Shown: positions 10,591-21,853, numbered from the stretch's first letter. The stretch: 64,000 bases of DNA from Adenophora triphylla var. japonica (GCA_022495995.1 JAFEMH010001290.1:248001-312000); one strand, 5' to 3'. Made by a program: numbers and translations. The notes: a model not told the origin generated them from the sequence alone.

Positions 10591-11661
10591 AAGGAAAAAT
10601 ATTTGAAGCCGCCACAGAAAGGTCCCGCCGACAACCCTAAATCTCTCCCCTTCGCCCTAATTTGGCCGACTACTTTGTAAAGGGTCCCACACAACCAGAA
10701 ACATCACAGAGCCCACTCCTACGGCAGATGGCTAAAACTACAGGATAGCCTCAACAAGTTTGTGAGGAACCAAGGCTAACCCGGTCCGTAGAATGTTCCT
10801 AGACCTACCCAAGATACTCCGGGGATACCACTACCATGAAGAGTGAGTATACCTTCGTAGGCGTGCCTCGACCTCGGTGGAACACCGAAAAGCTCACAAC
10901 CACTATTCCTACGCCTCAGAAGATCCGAAACCCGAATTCGAGTTGACAAAGGCCAAAAGCTAAGGCCACGGAATTTCCTCGATGATTGGGATGGTCTCGT
11001 TATGCAAAGCAATTGTTCGAAGAAGAAGTCCAGTGCCGACTGATTGATCTCGGCTCGGTCCAAAAGATGATAGCGGCAATTGAGAAAGGAAAACAAAAAC
11101 AAAGACAGCTTCCCGAGTCATGAGGCCACCAACAGCGATGCCGCTAAAGAATTGGGAAACTCTCTCAGCCCGTCCGCGACCAAGGAGGAAATGATCACCA
11201 AGCTTGGATTGGTCCCCCGTCCCTTTGTGTCAATCTAGGACAAGTCCTCCCAGCCTCTCTCTTAAGATCGAGTCTCTAGGGTCGTCCAGATGGCCTTACG
11301 CCCGAAGACTACGAGTCCGTAGCAAGCACCGTATCCCCTTTCGTTTTCAATGAAATGACGAACCTTTCGAGTATCCCTTGATTGCCACTTTAACTAATGA
11401 TGAATTAATTAATAAAAATTTTTTTAATAATAATTCATTAGATAAAGAAGGCATACATTAAACAAAAAAAAATCAAACAACAAAAAAAAAAAAGCAAAGT
11501 TGTCCTGAAGAGGAAAATCGAGCCCAAGCCGCCGAAGAGATTTTGACGAGTGTGAATTTGGGAACCTGCGGAAGAGCCTAAAGAGACGCAGACTTGTGAT
11601 TTCTTCGAAGGAATCGAAAAGGATGCTCGCAAAGTCCTACAAAATCCTCAATTCAAAGAAA
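10591..11661 (+). other. Deleted RT region of Tat1
   Basis: No RT motif (such as a YVDD/FMDD core) or RNase H motif is visible on the sense strand. A short segment near 11510-11590 resembles the pre-RT linker (AAEEILTSVNLGT), and the sequence then passes within about 80 bp into integrase at 11662. The simplest reading is a deletion of RT, RNase H and the integrase zinc finger with a junction near 11600-11662. AT-rich and A-rich filler lies at 11390-11500. Confidence 0.6.
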
Positions 11662-12372
11662 GTTGCCCTCTTCATCAAAGAAAACATCATGTGCAGATAC
11701 GGGTTGCCACCAAATCATCTCGTATAATGGATCCCACTTCGAAGGGGAATGTGAAAATCACCGCGGAATTCCGAATAACCCGTCACAAGTCATCTCCCTA
11801 CAGTGCCCCAAACCAACGGAGCCGTCAAGCAAAGAAACAAGACTCTGGAAAATATCATCCGGAAAATGGCCGCCCAAGGCGTAGATTGGCCCGAGAAGTT
11901 ACACTGGCACTGCGGGGCTACGTAACATCGATCGAACGGCAACCGGGAAACACCTTTTGCCCTCACATACGGAATGGAAGCCGTACTCCCAATCGAGCCG
12001 GAAATCCTCGCTCCGTATACCGCCGGAAAGCCGGATCAACGAGGTCGAATGGCTCCGCGAGTCGCCATGATGAATTGGCCCTACTAGACGAACGCCGATC
12101 GAAGGCCATGGAACACATCCGAGCCTACCAAGGAAGAATGGCTAGAGCCTTCGACAAGAAAGTAAAGCATCGGGAAATCCGAGAAGGTGATCTCGTTCTA
12201 AAAGAAAAGCCCCGGTCGTATCAACCCCTCGGCAAATGGGAGCCTCGTATGGGTCGGGCCATATGTAGTCCAAGATCTTCTCCTGAGGAGCCATGCAACT
12301 TGCGCACCTCGACGGGAATCCCTTTGTACACCCAAAGTGAATGGTGACAAGCCTGCGCAGATACTACGCGTA
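11662..12372 (+). pseudogene. int (pseudo): Tat1 integrase remnant
   Basis: It begins with a segment homologous to Tat2 integrase residues 398-414 (VALFIKENIMCRYGLP) and continues in several frames through the catalytic-core and C-terminal parts (QTNGAV; NKTLENIIRKMAAQG; NEVEWLRE). It ends just before the A-rich block, where Tat2 has its RRYYV terminus. The N-terminal zinc finger and first catalytic Asp are missing. Non-functional. Confidence 0.8.
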
Positions 12373-12393
12373 ACAAAAAAACAACAAAAAAAA

Positions 12394-12592
12394 GAGTGCT
12401 AAAAGAGTAATACCCAACTAGGTTAGAAACCCGAAAAGGGCGGCCTAGGTAAAAACAGGTTGCACCAAAAAAACAAAAAAAAACAAAAAAAAAAAAAAAA
12501 AAAAAAAAACAAAAAAAAAGAGTGCTAAAAGAGTAATACCCAACTAGGTTAGAAACCCGAGAAGGGCGGCCTAGGTAAAAAACAGGTTGCAC
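12394..12592 (+). repeat. Duplicated post-pol hairpin motif (Tat1)
   Basis: Two about 73-bp copies (12394-12465 and 12519-12592), separated by an A tract, each start AGAGTGCTAAAAGAGTAAT. Each can fold with ACTAGG/CCTAGGT outside and CCC/GGG inside. Tat2 has the same motif in two copies at the same place (46163-46313), despite little nucleotide identity around it. Confidence 0.7.
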
Positions 12593-12633
12593 AAAAAAAA
12601 CAACAAAAAAAAACAAAAAAGAGTTCATCGGTT

Positions 12634-12678
12634 GAACTACGAAGACCCGAGCTCCTCAAAATGAGGGGAACGTAGGCA
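12634..12678 (+). promoter_or_regulatory. CTACG/CGTAG RNA element, copy A (Tat1, after pol)
   Basis: CTACG (12637-12641) pairs with CGTAG (12671-12675). Between them are GACCCGAGC and the inner hairpin CCTC-AAAAT-GAGG, then GGGGAA. The sequence framework matches copies in Tat2 (46066-46119) and Athila (36743-36805), whose inner hairpins have different paired bases. A GGTTCGGTC string follows, as in Tat2. Likely a cis-acting RNA structure. Confidence 0.65.
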
Positions 12679-13185
12679 AATGGAAACGGTTCGGTCTAAA
12701 ACACAAATAAAAGTCATACTTTGGCATCAATACAATTGATCGGTACCATGAAAGCGTCTCGAAAAACTCTAAAGCAATTCAAATATTCATTACAAGTTAA
12801 AAAGCTCTTTGATGAGTCTAAGCCCGATTCATTCCTACAACCGGCAACTTGCTAAAAGAAAACTAAGATACATAATCAAATTAATGTGTCTCGCCATGAC
12901 AAGAAAGGGATACTCGGAAACCTCGTAGTCACTCCAAGCCACTCGTATCGGCCTCTCCCCTCTTCTTCCCCTTCGAGTCTTCTTTTTCCGAACAGAAAAA
13001 TGTCGGTGTTCCTCCTACCAAGCTCCGGTATAGGGACAGTGGTCTATCAAACCAGCCTCCGTCGTGGCCTTAGTAGCCCTAGCGTCATCTCTCATCTCCC
13101 GTAGCCTAGCCGGTAGCATAGGAGCCCTCCTCTCCCGTCTCTTGACGTAAGCCTCATAGTCGGTCACGCGGCGTCTCCGCTCCCG
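12679..13185 (+). other. Spacer between RNA element A and the antisense gene
   Basis: AT-rich then CG-rich DNA. It would be the 3' untranslated region of the antisense DUF7745-like gene. No other feature is seen. Confidence 0.4.
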
Positions 13186-14463
13186 TCATGAGGGTTGGCC
13201 TCGCCTCGGCCCTCCTCCTCTCGAAACAGTCGGGACCTCCGCACCCACAATGGCCTCACGCCGTCCGAAAATAGCCACCTGAGTCTCTCCTGCATGCCTC
13301 TCATACCAATCCAGTACCAAGTGGTCAGAACACCGGTCTCGGACGCCCGAGAATGACCCGAGGAGGAAAGGCATCATACCTCCATGCTCGGGAAAGAAAT
13401 GGAAACACCGAGGGATCATCCATGGAAACAGAGCCACCACCCCGGTGGCTATATCATCAAAACCCTCCAAAGGAACTCCGCTCCAAGCCAAACTGTCTCG
13501 TGACCGCAGCCGGAATGTAGAAACCGGACCGAGAAAGCCCCGGAAGCATAACCACACGGGACCCGTCCTAAGCACTCTGCGAGTCTCCACCCGCCAATGA
13601 GGCACCAACCATCTCGATATCTTCTGGGCCCGACGACCCGCCATCCAACGCGCCCACGAGCCCCGATCATCAAAATCTACATCGACACCTCTCCCGGCAA
13701 AAGTCCAAGGCTCGATCATATCGTAGGTTTCCCGAAGAACCCCCAAACGCTCCATCGCCCACAGGTCAAGAGGAACGGGCTGCCCCCGCGCATATACCGC
13801 CGTCCGGTAGCTAATCTGTCAAGAGCATGAAAAGTCTCCCCGAATCAAAGGAACGACATCTCTCGCCTGTGCGACAGTGAACGACAACATCCAAGCAGAG
13901 ATCGATGATGCATCCCAAAGGAATAGACCATGAACAGGGTGCCAAACATGCAAAGTGCAAAGGCATCCCAATAGGCATCATCTACCAAACCTAGGCCCCT
14001 AAATCTGTCGGGAAGACCGGAAATATCGAAATGATCGGGACCGCGGATCATACCTTGCGCTTCCTCCGGGGAAAGATGAAGGAGGACGCACAATCTTTCG
14101 GCAAAAGAAGCCCCTCCGGGCAAAGGAACCGCTATCTCTTCCACCTCCGGACCTCCAAGTAAGGCCCGAAATTCTTCGACAGTCGGAACAATCTCGTTGA
14201 AGGAAAGGCAAAAGACATGCCTTCTAGTATCCCAAAATGATGAAGAAGCTCTTAAAAGCTCATAATCCGGAATCAATTCCTTGAGAGACCATAAGCACTT
14301 CACCTTGTATCTTTCTTCAAAGAAGAACCTCCTCTCATGCATGATTTCCTGGGACCAATCCTTGAACTTTTCAAAGAACAACATTTGCCTTTCTTTGGAC
14401 AATTTTGGAGAATTTTCGGCCATTTCCATGGTTTTTCTCTCTTTCTCCCCGAAAATGGTCATT
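13186..14463 (-). pseudogene. Tat1 antisense ORF 1, DUF7745-like protein
   Basis: Antisense to the element, downstream of pol. I chose the ATG at 14463 (MTIFGEKERKT), about 60 bp downstream of a box-plus-TATA promoter. The protein contains DYELLRASSSFWDTRRHVF, NEIVPTVEEFRALLGGPEVE, then HLSPEEAQGMI; after a frameshift near 13800 it continues with WLVPHWRVETRR and VLDWYERHAGETQV. These match the Tat2 gene at 44242-45743 along the whole length and resemble the plant DUF7745 family, which is related in style to plant mobile domains (from memory). Function unknown; a nuclear or DNA-associated role is inferred. One frameshift disables it. Confidence 0.75.
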
Positions 14464-14523
14464 TTGAATTTGGAGGTTGAAGAGGATATTTGAATTTGAA
14501 ATAAAGCAAGACCAGGTCGAACC

Positions 14524-14566
14524 AAAATTAAAGGACAGTGTCGGATGCGGTCCCATCCGCGCGGAT
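14524..14566 (-). promoter_or_regulatory. Antisense promoter of Tat1 ORF 1
   Basis: On the minus strand the palindrome ATCCGCGCGGAT (14555-14566) is followed after 22 bp by the TATA-like TTTAATTTT (14524-14532). This repeats the LTR promoter's box and spacing. The ORF's ATG lies about 60 bp further on. Confidence 0.65.
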
Positions 14567-14905
14567 AGGATTGCTTTCCATCGAGAAAAAATGCCAACGG
14601 TCAAAGCCGCTACACCAAAAGAGGAATATTCCGTCCCGGTTGCTCGAAACTTGTGCAAAAACCTCCCCAAATCAGTCCATATATCAAACACCCTTGCAAA
14701 AAAAAAAATCAAGGCTCATGCAACACTGCATTCATACTGCATTGCATTCATCAATAAAATCCTAAATTATTACATTCCAAAAAAAAAGAGTGTGCGTAAA
14801 AAAAAAAAAACAAACAAACATCAATAAAATCCTAAATTATTACATCAAAAAAAAAATGTGCATAAGCTGTACAAATCTAAATCTCAATCTCAAATCTCAA
14901 AAAAA

Positions 14906-17759
14906 TCAATCGGAGTCTCCAGCACCCGATGTCTCCCCCCGGCCCCTCTTGCGACTCGGGCCCGCCTCCTCAGGAGCCCTTAAAATCTCGGGCTCAGAAT
15001 CGTCCTCGTCTCCAGAAAGAGGTTCATCAGGACCAACCGGCACGCTCTGATAGGGCAAGCCGAGATCTGCGAAAAATCGTACCCGAAGGTGAAGGCGTCG
15101 GACTCCTGCACGTACGAAGACGACCCGCCATGCTGCCATACGTGTCCCTGCCCGTGTGGATCCCCGAGAATGACGTGATCCGAAGGCAACACCGCGCGGG
15201 GATCAAGCGAGAGGAGACAAAGGAGTCTCGAAGAAGTCTACGAGCGAATAGGGGAAGCCTCCGTCGACGGGCGCCGGCCGTGGTCGCCTCGCTCTAGCAC
15301 GAGGAGCCCCGCAAGCGACCATCCTCCCGATGAATCTCTTGGCCCCGATCACTTGCTTCGTCGGCTTCTCGACGACCACCTCCGAAAACCGCACAAAAGC
15401 AAAAGCGTCAAAAAAAAAAAAAGAAAAGAAAAAGGAAGTGATGCTAAAGATGATGAAACAAAAGAAAGAAGGGAAGAGGCAGAAGCGTAAAAAGCCATAC
15501 CTTCATACCCGGACGAGGCCGGAAAGCTCGTGGAAGTCGCTCGGGCTGAGGGATCTGCACCCTCAATCGGACCCCATCCTGGATATAGGAAAAATCCGTC
15601 CGAGGGTACCGCGGGATCCCAAGCCCCTCCCTATTCAGAACACGAGGCATCCTCGGCCTCCTCAAGACGAATGTCGCATATGGCTCAATCGCCACGAAAT
15701 CCGAGAAGTGCGCCGGCTCGTAATCATCCCAGTCACGGACCGATCACTCGGGTGCATCATATCGGCGGGAGGCTCCACCGGTGTCCTCAAAGGCGAGTTC
15801 ACGCCATGCTTTGGCGCGTCACCCTCTCTCCCGGATAATAGGCATCGCAGTCGGACCTCTCGTAATCCTCCGCCGCACGGCCCAAATCTCGCCGCCCTTC
15901 ACCGCGCCACCTCAAAGCGATCCCAGGGAAGAATATCATCTCCTCATCTGTCTCGGCCTCCGTCAAAGGAAGGCAATCCGCGTACCCGAGAGTCGTACAC
16001 CCCCTGGAGCTTATCTTCTCCCGGGCATGCTTGGACCAAGACCGCATGGCCGGATACGCCCGACGTACTCCGCCGCCGCCACATCGTGACGTGGAAAAAC
16101 TCCAACGCCCATACTGCGAAAGGTAAAAAATCCAATCAATCCAAAGGTCTGAAAAGAAAAGTGTGTGCTCAAAAAAAAAAAAAAAAGAGGAAAGCAAGAA
16201 GAGAGCTTATACCTCCGGGGCAAACTCAAAGCGGTACAAAGAGCTCACAGCCTTCCTACTGCACCTATCAAGAGCAAAATAAAGCTCTACCAGCCGGCCT
16301 CTCCCCACGAGACATCTCCGGCCGTCTCCATGTCCTCCAAGGACCTCGGCAAGGCAAAGGCGCCGTCCCTCAGCATGCCCAAAGAGGGTGCTCGAGAAAG
16401 CAAACCACAAGAAGGCCCTAGCGATCTGCTCAGCGCCTATCCTCTCCTCCCCAGCCTCGTAACTCACGATGGTCTCCACGATCTTCCCGTAGACCACCGC
16501 ATACTCCATCCCCATCCCCTTTTTGGGAATAGGGGAAAATCCTGTAAGAGCTCGCAGACAGCATCGCCGTAGCCATCCCGCCACTCAATGCTGCGTCCAT
16601 TAAAGGACAGGCCCGTAATCGCAGCATAGTCGGAGGGCGTAACCGTAGCCTCGCCCCATAAGAAGTGGAAGGTGTGGGTCGCGTCCCACCAATGCTGCGC
16701 CAGAGCAAACATCAAGCCCTTGCTCTTAGGGAACTTGACCAGTCCCCTCAAGAGCTCGACAAACTCCCAAAGCCCCGTCTCGACAACAATCTGTCTCGGA
16801 CTCGGCAAAGCTCCTCGGCCCGCATTCGGAAGCCGGTCCCACAAGTCAATCACGGACTCCACCGATCCTCGAGTCTTCATTTTGTTCAGCTGCTCCGTCA
16901 CAAAACGGTTTCCGCCCTGCAAAAAAAAAAAAAGAGAAAATGTCAAAAATTTTTTTTTTGCATTTGCATTTAAAAAAAAAAAAATTTCGACAGCATAACA
17001 GCATACAATGAGCATAGCCCCATTTTTCTCACAGAAAAGACAATTTTCAGCAAATCCCAATGCATTCAAAAAAAAAAGATGCATTCCTACGGAAGTAAAA
17101 ACTCCGTCCCATTTTCATAAAATAACATGCATACCATCCATCATCTCAAAAAAAAAAAAAATTTGCATACATGCATATCATCCATCTTACATGCAACGGG
17201 AGGAAAAATCCGTCCCACTTTTCAAAGAAAAAAAAATATATCCTAAACATACATACATCCCATATTGGCAAAATGCCCATTCTTTCAAAAACAAAATGCA
17301 TGCATTGCATCATCACAATTCACAATATTCCAAAAAAAAAATGTGGCAAAAATGCCAATTCTTTTCCCAAGCAAAATGCACATTTTGGGATACCCACAAA
17401 TTCATTGCAACATGCATATCATCAAGATCAATATTCAATAAAAAAATCATCATCAACATGCATAGCATCAAAATCAAAATCCAAGGCCAAGAACATGGTC
17501 ATTTTCGAAATTACCAAAAAAAAAAAATCAAATCACCCAAAATTCAAATTTCAAACAAGAAATCAACAAAGGGATCAAAGGGTTTCAAAGTATACCGTTC
17601 GGAGATTCGAATCCGAAGCCCAATGTTGCCAAGCATCGGGGTAATGCTCCTCCGCAACCGATTGCGAAAGATTGTAATGCCTCCTCATCCGGACGAGCTC
17701 CACCGCCTCTCCGCTACCGGGCCACGTCCTTGGCCTTGAAAAGCGCCTTCCCGTGTTCC
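14906..17759 (-). pseudogene. Tat1 antisense ORF 2, spliced Plant Mobile Domain protein
   Basis: Antisense gene with four inferred exons. Intron 1 is 16917-17595, intron 2 is 16114-16212, and intron 3 starts at 15500; all begin GT, and introns 1 and 2 end in CAG. Exon 2 encodes the PMD hallmark SKGLMFALAQHWWDATHTF, then WGEATVTPSDYAAITGLSF. Exon 3 includes EPYATFVLRRPRMP. The C-terminus is acidic (SGDEDDSEPEI) with a KRGRG patch. The Tat2 copy (25034-31538) has the same exon order and near-equal intron 2 length. Cellular PMD proteins (MAIN, MAIL1) affect transposon silencing in Arabidopsis; a regulatory role here is inferred. Several stops and frameshifts are present. A 30-bp direct repeat lies just beyond its 3' end (14750-14850). 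Confidence 0.7.
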
Positions 17760-17896
17760 ATTGCTCAAAAAATCGAAGAAATCGGAAGATTTTTGAAGCT
17801 TTTTGGCCAAAATGGCGGATTTGCGAGAATTTTCTCTCTCTCTCTCGTAATTTTCTCGTAAAAACGGAATGGGGAAGAGGAAGGGCGCGTTGGCCC

Positions 17897-17936
17897 TAAT
17901 TAATACCCACGATTTTCAAGTCCTCTCCGCTACGGA
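17897..17936 (-). promoter_or_regulatory. Antisense promoter of Tat1 PMD gene
   Basis: The near-palindrome TCCGCTACGGA (17926-17936), a variant of the Tat1 box, is followed on the minus strand after 20 bp by TATTAATTA (17897-17905). A pyrimidine/GA-rich stretch (17826-17848) lies between it and the ATG at 17759, typical of plant 5' leaders. Confidence 0.5.
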
Positions 17937-18034
17937 CAGATTGCAAGGGTCAAAATGACCCTTTTGCCCCTTAAAATTCCAGGACTCTGCAATTCAGCCC
18001 CCAACTTGACAAGGTCAACCCCTTTCAAGCAAAT

Positions 18035-18720
18035 TACCCCCGGCAGTCAAACGTAAGACCGAGTGCCCCGAGAAAGATAACGGATCCCGTATCTTTCATC
18101 AAAATCACCCCTAGTCAAACGTAAGACCGAGTGCCCCGAGAAAGATAACGGATCCCGTATCTTTCATCAAAATCATCCCCGGCAGTAAAACGTAAGACCG
18201 AGTGCCCCGAGAAAGATAACGGATCCCGTATATTTCATCAAAATCCTTCCCGGCAGTAAAACGTAAGACCGAGTGCCCCGAGAAAGATAGCGGATCCCGT
18301 ATCTTTCATCAAAATCATCCCCCGGCAGTAAAACGTAAGACCGAGTGCCCCGAGAAAGATAGCGGATCCCGTATCTTTCATCAAAATCATCCCCCGGCAG
18401 TCAAACGTAAGACCGAGTGCCCCGAGAAAGATAACAGATCCCGTATCTTTCATCAAAAATTACCCCCGGCAGTCAAACGTAAGACCGAGTGCCCTGAGAA
18501 AGATAACGAGATCTCGTATCTTTCATCAAAATCATCCCCCGGCAGTCAAACGTAAGACCGATTTCCCCGAGAAAGATAACGAGATCCCGTATCTTTCATC
18601 AAAATCATCAAACGGCAGTCAAACGTAAGACCGAGTGCCCCGAGAAAGATAACGGATCCCGTATCTTTCATCAAAATCACCCCTAGATAGAAACGTAAGA
18701 CCGATCTCCCAGACGAATAT
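18035..18720 (+). repeat. Tandem array of about 72-bp units (Tat1 3' region)
   Basis: About nine full units plus a degraded tenth, each containing AACGTAAGACCGAGTGCC, then GAGAAAGATAAC and GATCCCGTATCTTTCATC. GAAAGATA...TATCTTTC can pair within the unit. Hypervariable 3' tandem repeats are known in Tat/Ogre elements and can seed satellites. Confidence 0.9.
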
Positions 18721-18804
18721 ATCTGATTTTCCCCAGCAAAGGCTAACAAAATCCCCAGCAAAGTTAACGGAATCCCAAAAGCCAACGGAATCTCGAGTAG
18801 TACT

Positions 18805-18890
18805 CGAACTACGAAAGGGCTTGATTCCCCGCCAGGGATACGTAGGTAGCCTATCATTAGGTCCAGCCCCTCGACCAAAACGGTCACCCT
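18805..18890 (+). promoter_or_regulatory. CTACG/CGTAG RNA element, copy D (Tat1 3')
   Basis: CTACG (18809-18813) pairs with CGTAG (18841-18845). Inside are GGGCTTGATTCCC and a TCCC/GGGA hairpin. Downstream are CCTA-TCAT-TAGG and GACC-AAAAC-GGTC hairpins. Copies E, F and G share this three-stem layout. Confidence 0.65.
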
Positions 18891-18934
18891 ATCCTTCGGC
18901 AGCAGACGAAGTCCACCGAAAGGCCATTTCACAA

Positions 18935-19250
18935 TTAAGGTCCGAGGCGCCTAAAAAGCCATCATCATCAAGGTCCGAGGCACCTAAAAAGCCATCATCA
19001 TCAAGGTCCGAGGCACCTAAAACGCCATCTCCAAGGTCCGAGGCACCTAAAAAGCCATCTTCACAAGGTCCGAGGCGCCTAAAAAGCCCTCATCATCAAG
19101 GTTCGAGGCACCTAAAACGCCATCATCAAGGTCCGAGGCACCTAAAAAGCCATCTTCAAGGTTCGAGGCACATAAAACGCCATCTCCAAGGTTCGAGGCA
19201 CCTAAAACGCCATCTTCAAGGTTCGAGGCACCTAAGACGCTATCACTAGA
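18935..19250 (+). repeat. Tandem array of about 30-bp units (Tat1 3' region)
   Basis: Ten units of the type AAGGTCCGAGGCACCTAAAA followed by GCCATCATCATC. A lone copy lies at 19397-19428, directly before RNA element E. Read as protein it gives SEAPKKPSS repeats, but nothing suggests translation. Confidence 0.9.
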
Positions 19251-19435
19251 AAGCGATAAATCGCAATCATCCCCAGCAGAGACCGAAAATGGTCATCCCT
19301 ATCCCCAGCAGAATGATACCCATCAGACCGAAAATGGTCATCTCTTATCCCCAAGAAGTTTCTTTTCAGCAACCGATCGTAGAACTCGCTCATCGGGTTC
19401 GAGGCACCTAAAACGCCATCATCTCCGTGGTCAAA

Positions 19436-19520
19436 GACCCGAACTACGATCGGCTTGATTCCCATTCGGGATACGTAGGTAGCCTATCGCTAGGTTCAGC
19501 CACCCGATCACTCGATCATC
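19436..19520 (+). promoter_or_regulatory. CTACG/CGTAG RNA element, copy E (Tat1 3', next to PPT)
   Basis: CTACG (19444-19448) with CGTAG (19474-19478), inner TTCCC-ATTC-GGGA, then CCTA-TCGC-TAGG and GATC-ACTC-GATC. The third stem changes both sides relative to copy D (GACC/GGTC to GATC/GATC), keeping pairing. It lies about 70 bp before the PPT. Confidence 0.65.
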
Positions 19521-19581
19521 CCGCCAAATATGGAGCCTTACTCTTATCGACGACCCCGCTTCCTTCGAAAGCGCCGTCGCC

Positions 19582-19591
19582 GAGGGGCTAC
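19582..19591 (+). promoter_or_regulatory. Polypurine tract of Tat1
   Basis: GAGGGGCTAC directly precedes the 3' LTR. The same GCCGAGGGGCT context is found before the Tat2 LTR, supporting its use as primer for plus-strand DNA. Confidence 0.75.
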
Positions 19592-21336
19592 TGTAAGTGC
19601 TCCAATTTGAGCTTGTTAGAATTTTCGTTAGAAAATTAACGAAAGTTATAACATTTCTAACAATTCCTAACAATCCTAACTTTTCTAACAAAGTGAGGGT
19701 AAAATGGGCATTGTTATTTAAGGTTAAACCTTAAAAAGAATCTCAAAAAGCAAAACAAAAGAAGAAAACCAAAAATGGCAATGGCTGGAAACACAAAAAA
19801 CTGGCTGTTAATTTGAATTTTGAAAAGAAATATTCTTCTTGTCCAAAGCTGGAGCTGCATTTAATGAACAGTGCACGCTGACTGGATCCATCCGCGCGGA
19901 TATGTTTGTAATTTCCAGAGGGCTATAAATTGAGCCCTCCAGTCACAAAAATAAGGAAGAAGAACACATTTTGCACCGAACCTCTGGCGAAATATAGAGA
20001 GAAAACAGTGAGAATTCACTTGAATTGTCACCTTTTTCTCTCCAATCTTTCCCAACTCATACTCATCCACTCACTCTCATATTAAAGCCCTAAACACTCA
20101 TACACTCAAGTCAAACACTCAAGAACACAAGGAAGATTGGTAAACCCTCCTCTTCCTAACCCTAAATCTCATCCATGCATGCATCTTCAAACTACAAAAT
20201 GTAGTTCTTTCATCTTCTTGCTCTAGATCTAAGAAGATCACCATGGAAGACCATCTCCATGGATGATCTTCTACCAAGATCAACATTATTCTCAAAGTTT
20301 TTTCTTGTTTACTTGCAAAAACACACTTTCAAAACCCTAAAAAACCATTTTCAAGCACTAAATCTTGATTTCAAAGGATAAAAATCCCCTTCCCAAGCAA
20401 ATGAAATGCTTAGTCCTAATGTACCCCAAGGATGGTTTGGTATAGTTGATTCACCACTAAAATGTCTAGTGATCACTAACCAAAACCTAGGGAAATGGGG
20501 ACAAGCATGGATGCAAAACCCCCTTTAAAATCATATTTTCTTTCTTGAGAAGTTGCTGTCCAGTAGCAATTTTCTCAGACCTCAGTCCATGGTCTTAATT
20601 TTTGGACACAGATGAACTTGGAATTTGGTGTTGACTACAAAATACTTTTTGTAGCCATCATACAGAGATTTCCATACATATTTTTACTTTATTTTTTGGG
20701 TGAGTAAAACTCCTCTTTTCAAATTTTCTTTCAGAGGCTAGTTCATCAGCTTCTGGGAATCCAGATCTCATATCTGAGGTTTCCAGAAGGTTTTGACCCC
20801 TCAAATCTTCTCCAAAATGGAAAATTCCTTCGCACAAACTTTATTTAAGGTGTCTAGAACAACTTTCATTCTCTGAGTTTATCCAGATTATGAAGTTTTA
20901 AGACCCTTGAATCCATTTCAAAATCAAAGGTTCACTGCCTTTTTCATTCTGGCAGAAATGGCTCTCAACTTCAAAAGGTCTTTTGAGTACCAAATCTCAA
21001 TCCAAAAATCTTCCAAAAAATCATGGGATCAGTTTAAAGTCTTAAAAAGAGTTCCCAATTTTTACTTCTCTGAGTTTCAACTTATTTTGGCCAAATCACA
21101 CACACACACACACACACACAAATGATTTTCAGCTTGGAAGACTCGTTTTACGAGGCGCGTCGGGTGCACACTAACGTCCTTCCCGACGCGTAACATGACC
21201 TCCGAACCTAAATCTCTGATCTCGGGCTTTTTTCAAAGTTTTGGCCCTCAAAATTAAAATGGCGTGGCGACTCCGTTTTCGTTGATTTTTTTCAAACACA
21301 AAAATGGGAAAATTTTCGGATACACACATCATCACA
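19592..21336 (+). repeat. Tat1 3' LTR
   Basis: 1,745 bp, nearly identical to the 5' LTR: about seven substitutions, one 24-bp insertion near 20127 and small indels. The palindromic box is at 19890-19901, the double hairpin at 21142-21190. Ends CATCATCACA followed by the target copy ACGGG. Confidence 0.95.
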
Positions 21337-21853
21337 ACGGGATGAAATGCACCATTTTAGAAAACCTGTCCACCACCACATAGATAGAATCATGACCCAT
21401 CTGCGTGCGTGGAAACCCGACCATGAAATCCATACTCACGTCCACCCAAGGCTGTGTTGGAACAGGCAATGGCATATACAAGCCAGCATTAGTAGCTGTC
21501 CCCTTTGCTGCGTGACAAATCCGGCAACGCTGCACAAACTTCTCAACCTCCTTACACATACTAGGCCAGAAATAAGATGACTGCACTAATTGTAACGTGC
21601 GATCCCGTCCCACATGCCCCTCACCATGGAGCTCCTGAATACTCTGCAAGCGAAGACTGCAATCCGGAATGCACAACTGATTACCCTTAAATAAGAACCC
21701 CTCCTGCAGCAAGAAATCAGTCTTCTCACCCGCAATCACCCTGTCAATAATACTAGAGAAATACGGATCACCTGCAAGTATATTGCGAAAAGAATCAAAT
21801 CCTGGTACCTCCACACGCATGGTACTCAGTAGTCCGCGACGACGGCTCAGTGC
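21337..21853 (-). pseudogene. pol (fragment): Element 0 integrase, N-terminal part
   Basis: Gypsy integrase zinc finger and start of the catalytic core: HGEGHVGRDRTLQLV with the CRICH cysteines, then the first catalytic Asp in SMDFMVGFPR. It stops at the Tat1 boundary in the middle of the core; the rest is at 1779-2649. Upstream (21821-21853) an ALSRR-type end of RNase H is read before the Tat2 LTR cuts the frame at 21854. Confidence 0.9.

Larger units (their letters stand above)
2650..21336 (+). mobile_element. Tat1: Tat/Ogre-type LTR retrotransposon, complete but lacking RT
   Basis: An 18,687-bp insertion bounded by TG...CA LTRs and the 5-bp duplication ACGGG (2645-2649 and 21337-21341). 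Order: 5' LTR, PBS for tRNA-Arg, decayed gag and protease, integrase remnant, non-coding block, antisense DUF7745-like gene, antisense PMD gene, two tandem arrays, PPT, 3' LTR. The tRNA-Arg primer, long LTRs and extra antisense ORFs are known traits of the Tat/Ogre clade. RT and RNase H are absent, yet by eye the LTRs differ by only about seven substitutions plus a 24-bp gap and small indels, so insertion is recent and must have used another element's enzymes. Confidence 0.93.
1396..21853 (-). mobile_element. Element 0: Ty3/gypsy element split by two Tat insertions
   Basis: Minus-strand gypsy polyprotein pieces lie at 1779-2649 and 21337-21853, separated exactly by the 18.7-kb Tat1 insertion. 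Skipping Tat1 and one ACGGG target copy joins the two integrase pieces in the same frame. Upstream of the second piece the coding sequence is cut again at 21854 by the LTR of Tat2, so the RT, gag and 5' LTR must lie beyond the window. Pol ends without a clear chromodomain and runs into the 3' LTR. The chromovirus-like clade label is an inference from the integrase style. Confidence 0.8.

Noticed and set aside
18821..19249. 142-codon frame with SEAPKKPSS repeats as a protein gene
   Set aside because: It is the translation of a 30-bp tandem array with no start context; units vary without regard to codons.
18035..19250. Regularly spaced repeats considered as a CRISPR array
   Set aside because: Units are contiguous without unique spacers, within a plant retrotransposon 3' region.
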